Program-made: the position numbers and the translations under genes
Notes under the pieces: generated by a model
What the model saw: only the letters and a program-made list of their open reading frames with translations
The model's database searches: none
Told to the model about the DNA's origin: nothing
Assembly (NCBI GenBank): GCA_014529385.2
Contig: CM043944.1
Location: 52,821,268 to 52,885,267, forward strand
Origin: Adiantum capillus-veneris
Lineage: Eukaryota; Streptophyta; Polypodiopsida; Polypodiales; Pteridaceae
Length of the DNA stretch: 64,000 nucleotides
Direction: 5' to 3'
Part shown: positions 19,441 to 30,690 of the stretch, in pieces
How the letters are laid out: the number at the start of each line of letters is the position of its first letter
Position numbering within the stretch: the stretch's first letter is position 1

Positions 19441-22400
19441 TCATGATCCTCCTAGAGCTACCTTGGTTGAAATCCAAGAGGAGGAGACTCACCAAACTCA
19501 CCACAAAGGATCTCCTCTATGCCATGCTTGGGGAAAGGTAAGAGAACATGATGCTTTTATTTCCTTTGACCCTGGTTCTACTCACAATTTTATATCTATA
19601 GAGTTGGCCACCAAGCTAGGCATACAAGCCTACGAGATGGGAGATGTTCTACCCGTAGACAGTGCTTTCAATGGGCAAGAAGCTTCAGTCACTCCCTTAA
19701 TTGGGAAATTGAGGCTCCATGTCCAAAGCTATGTGGACAAAGAGGACTTCTTTATCTCTCCTCTCAAGCATGAGGATGTAATCCTAGGGGCACCATGGTT
19801 TGATCGCCTGGCTGCCAATGTTAAATTCCCTGAAAGGAGAATCTCGTTTAAGTTCAGGGAAAAAGACATGTATTAGATGCTAAAGAAATGGGTAACACTA
19901 TCCCCATTGTACATACACCAGCTTTCAACAAGTCAATAAAGAGCTCTATTTCTATGTACATGACTTTTGTTAAAGATTCTCAAAATGAACCTAATGCTTT
20001 AGCAAAAGAAAATAAAAGCAACCAAAAGGAATTAGAGTTATCCAATTTTCTCAAGGGGTTTCAAGATGTTTTTATTGATGAAATCCCTTGTGAGCTACCT
20101 CCTAAACGAGGTAATGATGACCATACAACTGAACTTCTTCCAGGAAGTTCACCGCCTAACAAACCTCCTTATAGAGTTTCTCAAGCAGGAGATTATGTGG
20201 CAAGTGCATGAATTAGTTGAGAAGGGCATGGTCAGGCCTAGCTCATCTCCATTTTGCTCACCTGTGCTATTAGTGCAAAAGAAAGACGGCACATATCGTA
20301 TGTGTGTCGACTATAAAGCACTAAATAGGATCACTATCAAGAATAGGTTTCCCGTTCCACGGGTAGAAGACCTATTTGATAAGCTACAAGGATCGACCTA
20401 CTTCAGTAGGATTGACCTAAAAAGTGGCTATCATCAAATAAGGATAGTCGATCAAGACATTGTAAAGACCGCATTTCGCACCACATTTGGTCTTTACGAA
20501 TACATTGTCATGCCTTTTGGCTTGACCAATGCACCAGCCACATTCAACCGCTTGATGTAGAAGCTGTTCAAGCCTCATCGAACCTTCACTGGAGTGTTCT
20601 TTGATGATATTATCATCTACTCTAATTCATTAGACGAACACAAGCAACACCTCCAGGTAATATTTCAAGTTTTAAGAGAGAATGAACTTTATGTTAATCA
20701 AAAGAAAAGTGAATTTTTCTTGCAAGAGATTCAGTATTTAGGTCACATTATCTCTCAAGATGGCATCCAAATGGATCCATCAAAGTTAGAGGTAATAAAA
20801 GGATGGCCTAAACCAAAGAATCTTCATGAACTAAGAAGCTTTATAGGTATGTGTGCATACTATAGACGCTTCATAGAAAAGTTCTCACAAATTGCGGGAC
20901 CATTACATGACCTAACAAAGAAAAGCATTAGGTATACATGGTTTTCTAAGGAGAACAATGCTTTCAAAAATCTTAAAGAAAAGGTTATCTCTCACCCTGT
21001 GTTTACACTACCGGATCTCTCAAAACCATTTGAGGTCCAATGTGATGCTTGTGGTGATTGCCTTGGAGCTGTTTTGCTTCAAGAAGGGCACGCCATAGGC
21101 TATGAAAGTCGAAGGCTCGACCTTGTTAAGCAAGCTCTAGGAATATATGAAAAGGAACTCCTTGTAGTTCTACATGCCTTAGACTCGTGGAAGCACTATT
21201 TATTGGGGACTCCTTTCATTCTACGAACGGATCACCAAAGTCTTAAGTACTTCATGACGCACACCAAGCTCTCCGACAAACAAATGAGGTGGGAAAATTT
21301 CCTTTCGCAATTTCATTTTCATATTGCTCACATTGCTGGCAAGCATAATCAAGTAGCAGATTCACTCTCAAGACGACCGAGAGTGAATGCGGTTTCCATA
21401 GCAACTCATAACGATCTATCTTCAATGATAGATGAGTATGCTATTGATCCCGATTTTAGAGATTGGATTTCAGTCCTTGCATTAGGGAAGAAAGAAGAAC
21501 CATTTACTTTACAAGATGGTTATCTTCTCTATGGCAATAGACTATGCGTTACTAACTCACTACGTGAGAAAGTAATGTATGAATCTCATTCTCCTCCTTA
21601 CGTGGGGCATAGAGGGATTCAGTCTACCCTAAAGGGAATTGAAACATATTTCTATTGGCCTGCCATGAAAGTGAACATACAAGAGTATGTTTCTAAATGT
21701 GTGATATGCCAAAAGACAAAATTTGATAGAGGGAAGCCACATGAATTGCTTCAACCCTTGCCAATCCCTAATTCACCATGGGAGAGCATATCCCTGGATT
21801 TTATCTTTGGTTTGCCTAAGTCAATCCATGGGAATACGGGAATATGGACGATAGTAGACAGGTTCAGTAAACAAGCTCATTTTATACCTGTCAAAAAGAC
21901 TATCAAAGCCCATCAAATGGCAACCCTCTTCATTTCACAAATTTTCAAGTACCATGGCTTGCCAATGTCCATAGTGTAGGATAGAGATCCTAGAATGACC
22001 AATAATTTCTGGAAGGGTCTCTTTGAGAATTTAGGGACAAGGCTAAACTTCTCTTTGGCCTATCATCCACAAACGGATGGCCAAAGTGAAATAGCTAACC
22101 TAACAATTCTTGATCTACTAAAAGCCTATGTAACAGAAGTAGATCAAAGATCCCAATGGGAGAAGTACATACCCTTAATGGAGTATGCTTACAATAACAC
22201 TCTACATACTTCCACAGGAAAAGCACCTTTCGAGGTAATTGAGGGAAGATCAAAAAGTCCCTTGCTACTTAAGGTACATGGGAAGATCTTCGCTGCAGAT
22301 GAGTATAGCCGAGACCTACAAGAATCTTTTCACAAGATTAAGGATGTTATCTCTATCTCACAACAAAGGCAAAAGGTTGCTGCTGACAAGCACAGAAGAG

Positions 22401-22876
22401 CCCAAGCCTTTAAAGAAAATGATTGGGTCTTATTAAAATTTCCCAAGGCTCGATTAAGGCACACGACGGGCAAGAATCCTACGGGACACCAAAAGTACTA
22501 TGATAAACTAGAAAAAAGGTACTATGGTTCCTTCCAAATTCTTAGGCCAATCAATGAGATGGCCTATCAACTCAAGTTGCCCAATCATTGGCTCATACAC
22601 AATGCTTTCCATGTGAGCCTATTAAAGCCTTACAAAGGAGAGCCACCTCAAGAACGAACTACTGAAGACCCACCGGAGATCGAGGACCAAGAAGAGGTGC
22701 TGCAGCCCGAGTCCATTCTCCGACATGAAGACAAGGTACTAAGAGGCGGTAAGACTATCCGATGATATCTTATTAAGTTTAAGAATTATCCTTTTGAAGA
22801 TGCTAGATGGATGCAAGGCATACAATTAAAGGGGAACCTAAACCTTGTCAATGCTTACAATGCTTCCCAAGAGTAA
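19430..22876 (+). pseudogene. B2 pol: protease, RT, RNase H, integrase, chromodomain
   Basis: The protease has FDPGSTHNFIS (DPG where DSG or DTG is usual) and [10 protein letters not shown] has [29 protein letters not shown] and the catalytic FFDD (GVFFDDIIIYS). RNase H has FEVQCDACGD and TDHQSLKYF. Integrase has H2C2 (CVICQKTK), SLDFIFGLP and GQSEIANLT. The chromodomain follows at about 22700-22830 (LIKFKNYPFEDARWM). Lesions: a frameshift near 19870, a deletion near 20185, GAG to TAG at 20558, TAG at 21977 beside the second integrase aspartate, and TGA at 22763 where B1 has an arginine codon. From about 20186 to 22876 the frame is otherwise continuous, so B2 is less decayed than B1. Confidence 0.85.
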
Positions 22877-23220
22877 GCAAATGTACAAAATGTTAAAAAT
22901 GAACAAAGTTTTTGTCTTATAAGACTCTCTTTTTTTTTTATTGTGCACAAAAATGAAGTAGTATGCATTCCTAGATCAAGTTTGCGGAGACGACGTCTCC
23001 CAAACACCAAGTAGAGCTTGTCACTCTACTATGGAAGATTGATAGGAATAATGTGCAGACATGCTTGCGGCAGCATCAATCTCTCAAGCGCCAAATGGAC
23101 TAGTCATCCATTGTGCAATGATGTCGTAGGGTAACATAGGGATCCTCTACCCGCCGCTAAGAAAAGGACTCATAAATATGCTTTATCTTCTCTATACCAT
23201 AGTCGAGGACGACTATGATT

Positions 23221-23235
23221 TCAAGAGAGAGGTAA
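23221..23235 (+). promoter_or_regulatory. B2 polypurine tract
   Basis: AAGAGAGAGG lies immediately before the LTR start, identical to the B1 tract. Confidence 0.7.
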
Positions 23236-24699
23236 TGTCATGATAATCAATATATAATTATCCTAAATGATTTTCTCATGTTAAACTGATCATTTAATAT
23301 GGGGAAGTGCCAGGGGAGAAAAAGCTAGAATATTGGTTAAGCTAGAAGACCGGCCACAGTAGGGATCCAAAGGAGGGAAAATAGGGATCCAAAGGGGGGG
23401 GCATCTGCAAAAGATCCATGTGCAACAATGGGCTTAAAAGACCCTAAGCTTCAGCCCATTAAGACTTCCAAAATGCTAAGTTTCTAACATTCAAAGGTTG
23501 TGTCCAAAGGTCAAACATGGGGGGAATTGGATGCTTTGTGTGTGTCCCAAAAGTCTTTATCAATCCCTACATAGGAGGGGACGAGCCTTGGGAGAATTAA
23601 GCTAGAGTAATTCTAGTTTAATTAATTTAAAAACACTTAATAAAAAAACCAATGAGAATTAAGCTCTCTAGAAGACTATTGGACAGTCTCCTAAGAGGTC
23701 CAATGAGCATTCAACAGCCCAATGGCTTGCCTAATTCCTATTGGCCAGAAGGCAAAGGGGTCCAATGAGAGTTTAGCTGCATTTATTAATTACATAAAGC
23801 TCTCACAAAAGGGGAAAGGGGGACACATGTCAGAAGGCTATCACTTATACTGCTTAATTATCATTGGCTAGCCGTAGGGAGGTCCAATGAGACTGTAGCA
23901 TGAGCAACTAGCAAGAGGGGTTGACCATGAGAGAGAGAGAGAGAGAGAGAGAGAGGGGGCTGATTTTTGCAAGGCATTATCACACACACACACTCACACA
24001 ATCTCATGTGTGAAGTAAAGAAGACTCTCTCTCTCCTTATCAAGCTTTAATGGAAAGCTTACCACCTACTCCAAGCTTGTGAGAAGGGAGGCCTACACCA
24101 ACAACTATTGGCTTTGTGATGCAAATCTGACCAAGAGCCAAGCTTCAATGCATGCTCATCTCCTCTACCATGCTAATGACTAAGCTAAGCTATGCTAATA
24201 TGAGTGTTTATGTGAGGAGATGTACATCTTTCTTGTAAGAATACTCCTTCTTCCTCTCAATCTACTCTCATACCCCGCTAGCTCTCACCATCTTCGAAGG
24301 TGTGTGAGGTCTTGGGTCTGAGACAAGAGAGAATTGATGTTGTGTTTGATAAGTGTTTTGCTTAGTGCATGAAGCTTTCATCTTCATTGCACTAGCTAGT
24401 CTTCAAGGAACACAAAGAATTGTACTGTACAATGTCTCTCTTGATGGGAGAAACCATACCAAGCGTTTTGGAGGGGGGACCGGCTCCATGTAAATCCGGT
24501 CCTCGGCTGTTGTCAATAGCTTAATTTTTCTCTCTTTTGAAAGTATTGTTCATGCTATCTAACTAGGTGTTATGCTTTTTGTTGCTCTCTCCACCCAAGC
24601 ACTCTTGTAATTCTCATTAGGAATCTATTCTAATGAAATGCCGACTATGTTCATATTAATTTCCGCTACACACAAGTTACTAGGCCATTAAATGTTACA
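23236..24699 (+). repeat. B2 3' LTR (about 1.46 kb)
   Basis: It starts TGTCATGATAATC and ends AATGTTACA. It is homologous to the B1 LTR across its length but clearly diverged. It contains a GA tract (about 23930-23956), a short CA tract and the GGACCGGCTCCA block near 24478. Confidence 0.85.
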
Positions 24700-27560
24700 C
24701 TAGACTTGGTCTTGTAGTCAAATTTGTGGATGACATATTTACAATACATGATCTCAGTTTTGGTGATGAAATTGTTGCATCTGGCATTTTATGCCGTGGG
24801 TTGTATAAAATCACCTTGTATGAAAAGTGTGGGTAGGATTTTGCAAATGTAGTCGTGAATTCTAAGGCTATTTCAAATGCAAAACTTTGGCATGCACATT
24901 TTGGACATCTGAATTTTGCGAGTTTGTTGTGTTTGCAAAAATATGATATGGTTTCTTCTTTGCCGCCTCTTGAAGCACCTTTCAAAGATGTTTGTGAAGG
25001 CTCTTTTTTGGGTAAGATGCAGCATCCAAAATTTCCAAAGGAGGGTTTAATTAGGGCCACATGCAGCTTACTGCTTATGCATAGTGATGTTTGTGGGCCC
25101 ATGCAAACTCCATCCTTGGGGCAATTACCTTTATTTTTTGACTTAATGCAAAAATGTCTCGAAATGTACTATGGGCACCCTCCATTCCGATCGGGCGGGG
25201 GAGTATATGTCTCATGAATTTAATGCATTTCGATAAAACACCAATGAACAGTGCCTTATACGTCTCAGCAAAATGGTGTTGTTGAGAGAAAAAATAGGTC
25301 ACTTACAGAAATGGCACGATGTATGGTCAAGAGTCAAGCTTTGTTGTATTCATTTTGGCTTGAGGCCATCATGTGTGCCACTTATGTACTTAAGAGGTGT
25401 CCTACAAAATCTTTACAGTGTATGACTTTATATGAAGCATGGCATGATAGAAAGCCTTCTATTCAGCATATGCGTGTTTTTGGTTATTTGGCATATACTT
25501 TCGTGATGCAATTGCACTGTAGAAAATTGGATGATAAGGTTATCATATGCTATTTTGTTGGAATATTGTTGAAAGTAAAGGTTACAGGTTGTATCATCCT
25601 CAAAAAAAGTGTATCTTGGTCTCACAGGATGTTGTGTTTGTGGAAGATTCTATTCATCCCTTGTTGTCATGTACTAGAGACAGTAATGTAAGCTCACAGG
25701 ACTTTATGACACTTTGCTGCCACTTTTCAGTGGTGGAAGTTCGAATGTAAATTCCAATGAGGAAAATGTACACCCTATGGCGGTTTTTGAAAATATTGTA
25801 GATCGGCCTGTTTACTGATGCAAATGTACATTGCATACTTGATGAGGAAAGGGCTGAGAATGAGGAGGCTAGAGGTATGCCAAAATGGCTAGTGCTGCAT
25901 ACTTTGCATGACTGTAAATTCGATGCACCTTTGTCTAGTTGTACTCATTCAGGGTCTCATCATGCATCTTATGCATTAGATTGTTATGCTTTGGTTGTGT
26001 TTAGCTTACATGATGTTGAGGAGCCTCTAACTTTTGATGAAGCACAGAATTCAAAAAATTGGATGACTGCCATGTTATGATGCACTTATAGAAAATGACA
26101 CATGGACTTTATGTTATTTGCCTCCTGGTAAAAAGGCCATTGGTACAAAGAGGATTTACAAGTTAAAACACAAGCCGGATGGTGAGATTGATCGCTATAA
26201 GGCTCAACTTGTTGCAAAAGGTTATGCACAGCAAAAAGGCATAAATTATGAAGAGACTTTTGCTCCCACTTGTCATATGACTATTGTGCATTTTCTATGT
26301 GCATTGCAATCTCGTTTTGGTTGGGATGTACATTAGTGAGACATTGTTATTGCTTTTTTGATTGGTGAAATATTTGAGGAAGTTTATGAAATACAGCCTC
26401 ACGGTTTTTTCAAGAAAGGACAAGAGGATAAAGTGTGCAGATGTAGGATATTTTTGTATGGGTTGAAGTAATCTCCTCGTGCTTGATATGAGAAATTTGA
26501 TACTCATTTGGTCAAACGAGGCTTCTGTAACAGTCCTACAGAAAGCACATTGTATGTAAAGAGAGAGGGCGATGTACTTCTCATTGTGGTTCTCTATGTA
26601 GATGATTTGTTGATCACACCAAATGAGAGACATATTGCTGAATTAAGGGCTGATTTGAATGCTACTTTCAAGATGAAAGATTTGGGACTGTTGCATCATT
26701 ACTTGGGTATACAATTTAAGCAGTGTGATGGTGGTATTGCCTTGTGTCAAAAAGGTTACATAGAGACATTGCTATGTAAGTCTGGACTTGAGGATTGAAA
26801 GAATATTTCCATTCCCATGGAAACAGGTTTGAAATTGAGTCTTGATGATGCTAATGATCATGTTGATGTCACTCTTTACCAAATTTCTTTTGGTTGCCTC
26901 ATTATGTATGCAACACGAGGCCGGATTTTCAGTTGTAGTCTCACAGGTCAGTAGATTCATGCATAGCTCAGGATCTAAGCATTGGGAGGCTCTCACTTGA
27001 GTGGCACTTTACATCTTAGCTTCTTTTATCCCAATGGGGGATCATTGTTGCCAAATTTACATGTTTTTTGGACTCAGATTGGGCTGGTTGTTTTGACAGA
27101 CGATTGTCCACAAGTGGTTTTTGTTTCATGCTTGGCAACTCATGCATATCATGGTTGAGCAAGAAGCAACCTATTGTGGCCACTTCCAGTTGTGAACTTG
27201 AATACAAGGTAGTCTTCACAGCTACTACGGTTGAGTGTGTATGGCTCAGACACCTTATGGCTTAATTGGGTGTTGGACAGCTCACTACAAATACTATCTA
27301 CACTCACAGTCAGAGCGCATTGGCAATTGCAAGGAACCTAGTTTTTCATGCTCGCACAATGCACATTGAGATGCATTACCATTATGTCAGGGAGAGTCTC
27401 TCAGGAAGAGAGATCATCTTGGCTTATGTGCCAACACAGGAAAACCTTGCAAATCTTTTCACAAAGGCATTGTCATGTGAGAAGTTTGAAGCTTTTTGGA
27501 AAGCTTTGGGCTTACTCCCCTATGTGGACTGTTCATGTTTTCAGGCCATGGCACTTCCCT
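24700..27560 (+). pseudogene. Element C copia pol relic
   Basis: In order: GAG-pre-integrase zinc region (LWHAHFGHLNFASL), start of the integrase core (MHSDVCGPMQTPS), an internal deletion near 25130-25200, integrase end (YTSQQNGVVERKNR), RT (AIGTKRIYKLKHKPDGEID, YEETFAPTCHMT, VLYVDDLLIT) and RNase H (DSDWAGCFD, SQSALAIARN, FTKALSCEKFEAF). More than ten stops or frame changes occur (for example 24837, 25217, 26333, 26471, 26796). It is non-functional. A copia pol this broken is consistent with being the oldest layer of the nest. Confidence 0.85.
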
Positions 27561-27609
27561 ATACTCTGTGTGCCAGCTCTCATTCAGTGCATCACTCCTA
27601 GGGGAGATT

Positions 27610-27837
27610 TGTTACCATATACATGTGTTAGTAATGTGTGTGAATACACTTAGGACCTTCGCGGCATTTTTACCCATGCTAGGAGGTTTTTCCCTATGCC
27701 TTGCATATACACCCATCACTCTAGGGCTATCTTATCTTTCCATTGCACACTAAGTAATACACTCTCTTTTGTGTGCCTTGAGCTTCCTTTGTCTTCTCCA
27801 AGCTCTGTGCGTCTTTTCCTACAACCCTAATTCCAAT
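27610..27837 (+). repeat. Element C 3' LTR (about 228 bp)
   Basis: It starts TGTTACC after the purine-rich AGGGGAGAT and ends TTCCAATA, apparently a mutated TTCCAACA. It aligns along its length with the D LTR, including CTAGGAGG, CACACTAAGTAATAC and TGTGCCTTGAG. Confidence 0.85.
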
Positions 27838-27889
27838 ATCAAATAAAGCTTAGGATTTATTTTTCTACTCCAAAAAGGTGGAAACCTTA

Positions 27890-27890
<1 letters not shown>

Positions 27891-27937
<47 letters not shown>
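27891..27937 (+). repeat. (CT)n microsatellite
   Basis: An almost pure TC tract of about 45 bp, downstream of element C. Confidence 0.95.
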
Positions 27938-27938
<1 letters not shown>

Positions 27939-29769
27939 GCTTCTCCCACTCCAACTCTAGGTGAGAGCAATGGAGAACTCCATTACCTCTGTGTGCAGCA
28001 ACATTTATCTCTCTAAAACACTTATGATCAACAATTTGAATTCAAAGGAGATTACATTGCATTCCTCTCTTTCTTCCCTCCACATTATAATCCTTTGTTC
28101 ATACCTCTGAGTACTCTCCGTTTCTTCCCTGCATAGCCAATATTCTCTGTGTTGTAGCAGTCATCATTACACCTTCTCTCTCTGATTTACTTAATTAGTT
28201 AACACAAATTTCATTCAATCCCCTTCCACTGCAAGACATTACTAATATGCCAAAACAATATTGATTAAATGTTGCTTTTGAGCAAGAGTTTGCTACTTTA
28301 TGACTTGGCACATCTAATCCCAATGCTGCAAAGATCAGCTACGAAACATTGGGTGCAAGGTAGTCAACTTATGGGTTGATGGCCATGTTTACCCTAGCGA
28401 TCCTCTAACCAATGCATCAACACCCATTTAGAATTTCAATGAGCTATTATATTTTGTAGGAGATGGAAAAGATGGCTCATTCTAGCAAGTCAAAGGGTGG
28501 TAAGGAAAAGGGTGTCAAAGTTACAGTCAACTCTACAAAAGGTGTGCCTATTACACAGACACTGAGTGAAGCAATACAACAATGGTTTCAAGGTATCCTA
28601 GTTGTTGTTGTGACCAAAGTGTACCTCCTAATTGAGATATGGATGATCCAAATTAGGATCCTATTCTACCGATTCCACTAATAAATATGCATGTATGCAC
28701 CCTTCATGCCCGTCTACAAATTCTTGATAAGCTGCTAATGCTCCATGTTAATTATGCTTAGAATGTGGAACCTACAGAAAGAAGGGAAGAGTGTCTAAGA
28801 GAACTCGAGGCTATTATATCAAGTGTTGGTCTAAATGGTGGTGCATTTGAGCTATCAAAGGACAAGAAGACATCTAGAAGTACGCAGGATCTCCCTAATA
28901 AAATTTGTATGAGTGGTAGTAAAGCTAGGCATTTGCTTTCATGCTATTCAGACTCCCAAAGTCCCATTGAGTTTTAATTGTGGAAAAAGGTGTGTGATAT
29001 TACTACCTATAGAGATAACAAAGCAGCAAAGCGTGCTTGTGTGTGACAGTCTATTGATGATAATTTTTGTCTACTTGAAAAGGCAAAGCTAACCTTTGAT
29101 TAGATATCCACATTGAAGTTTGAAACCAATAGTTTCACAACACAAATGGGTGGTGCCTGGGGGGAAACACACATAATACATTACCTGGTGGGTTGAACAC
29201 TTGGTCTCCAGAGTCAAAATGCATCTATGTTTGGACTAAAGTTTTTTTTTCGGCACATTCTTTTTGCACATGGTGCATTTTTTCTACCACACCTATGGTT
29301 CATTGGGCATCTAGAGTAGCCAAGGAATGGAGTGCTCATACTATCAAGAAAAAGCAATATACTTCAAAAATACAAGTCATAGAGGTGGGAAAAAAAAGGA
29401 CAAATGCCCTACATGTGATGTTCAATTGGTTTTACATAGTTTTAGTGGGGGGAGAGAGTAGGAAGAGTAGAGTCTAAAAAATTTTGCAATGCAGGAAAGA
29501 GAAAGGGATTAACATGAGGTGATCACAATCATATTGTGCTTCGAGTGCAAAAAAGATCATTTTTTACAATGGTTGGAGACAAGGAGACGAAATGGAATTC
29601 ATTGGGTAGAAAATTGATAAATCTTTGACACTGGCTATTTCTATTTATTATAAACATGCATTGTAATGCCAAGTGATATTTTGATGGCCCAATCATGCAC
29701 AGATTTTTAGTGATCTCCAACCATTTCTTCATGCCAACCACACGCCTCTGCTAAATCCCCCACCAATCT
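27938..29769 (+). other. Mostly featureless; weak exon-like reading frames
   Basis: No family is recognised. Two short frames look protein-like: 28463-28592 (lysine/serine-rich, bounded by TTGTAG and AAG-GTATCC, which resemble splice sites) and 28765-28977 (acidic/basic). If spliced at those sites, the second exon would enter a frame that soon stops, so I do not call a gene. Confidence 0.3.
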
Positions 29770-30682
29770 CATCTCTACATAGTGCCACACAAGGAACGAG
29801 ACCAGGTGAAGAAGAATACCAGGGTCCATTGTTAAATTAGGAGGTCTTGCCTATTGTCACAGTGCGTGGAGCTCAAGCAATTGTGGCATCTACACCGTGA
29901 AAATTTCCCAAGTGGTTCAAACCAAGGGTGATCAAAGTAATACCAACTGACCCCGTTTCCAAAGCGTAAGAAGACAAGAGATTTAAGAGAAATGAAGAGA
30001 GGCAAAAGAAACAGGAAGCTGATAGAGAAGCACAAAGAAAGTAGGAGGTAGAGAGAAGACAAAGGGAACACGAAGAGTGGTAGAGAGTTGAGGCTGAGAA
30101 AGCCCACCTGGCTAATTTACAAGCACGGGATGAGAGAGCCCACTTGGCTAATTTACACGCATAGATAGAGGTAGAGAAGAAAGTGGTAGAGGATAGAGCT
30201 CAAGCCACCCAACAAGCAAAAGCTGGGAGCTCTAAGTTTTCAAAGATTCCCCAAAGAGAAAAAAAATGTGCAAAGAAGAACAAAGACAAGCTCAAACCCA
30301 AAGAGCAATGAACCCAAGAGGAGAGAGGTACAAAGTATAAAAATGACCCTCCTCAATGGGCCAGGTAGTCAACTCCTCCACCACCACTAACAACAAAAAA
30401 GAAATGGAGATGAAGTCCAAGGTGGCTTTGTGGGAGATTTTAAAGTATCAAAAGACCATTGAGCCAATCATATCAAAACCGGCCTTCTCTGTGGTGGTGA
30501 GAGAGATATTGGATGAGTACAGTGATTATATAATGTGGATACAGTGTGCTACTTTATTGGCCCTATAGGACAATATCGAGGACATTTTGGTGAAACTGTT
30601 ACACGATGGTGTTTCTTCCATGGTGCATGCAAAGCGAGTAACCCTAAAAATCATGGATTAAGCCCAAGCAATCAATTTGTGA
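29770..30682 (+). pseudogene. Decayed frame with charged coiled-coil-like part and histone H3-fold end
   Basis: From 30422 the translation aligns position by position with the histone H3 fold: VALWEILKYQK (alpha-N), FSVVVREILDEY (alpha-1), ATLLAL...EDILVKLLHDG (alpha-2) and HAKRVTL before alpha-3. Loop 1 appears one residue longer than in canonical H3 and has Trp near the usual Phe, both reminiscent of centromeric H3. TAG at 30566 falls where H3 has Gln (LALQ), TAA at 30659 and TGA at 30680. Upstream, in another frame (about 29770-30350), lies a Glu/Lys/Arg-rich stretch with several stops, including a repeated AHLANL. Whether both parts were one gene is inference. A normal H3 tail is not seen. 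It is a pseudogene. Confidence 0.6.
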
Positions 30683-30690
30683 AACAAAGG

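Larger units (their letters stand above)
19141..24699 (+). mobile_element. Element B2: chromovirus Ty3/gypsy, lacking 5' LTR and most of gag
   Basis: B2 begins inside gag immediately after the B1 LTR and runs through its own 3' LTR. Its missing 5' part is expected to lie left of the window if B1 inserted into it. Its LTR ends at 24699 and is followed directly by the interior of copia element C, so B2 in turn lies inside C. Confidence 0.8.
24700..27837 (+). mobile_element. Element C: Ty1/copia, 3' part only, decayed
   Basis: Copia order (integrase before RT) is seen on the plus strand, ending in a short LTR at 27610-27837. The 5' part is absent because B2 lies at the junction. The LTR matches that of element D (60968-61199), so both belong to one family. 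Confidence 0.85.

Noticed and set aside
24855-27600. Element C as an intact gene set
   Set aside because: More than ten stops and frame changes and an integrase deletion.
28463-28977. Two-exon gene with splice-like borders
   Set aside because: Joining the candidate exons shifts to a frame that stops within about 30 codons.
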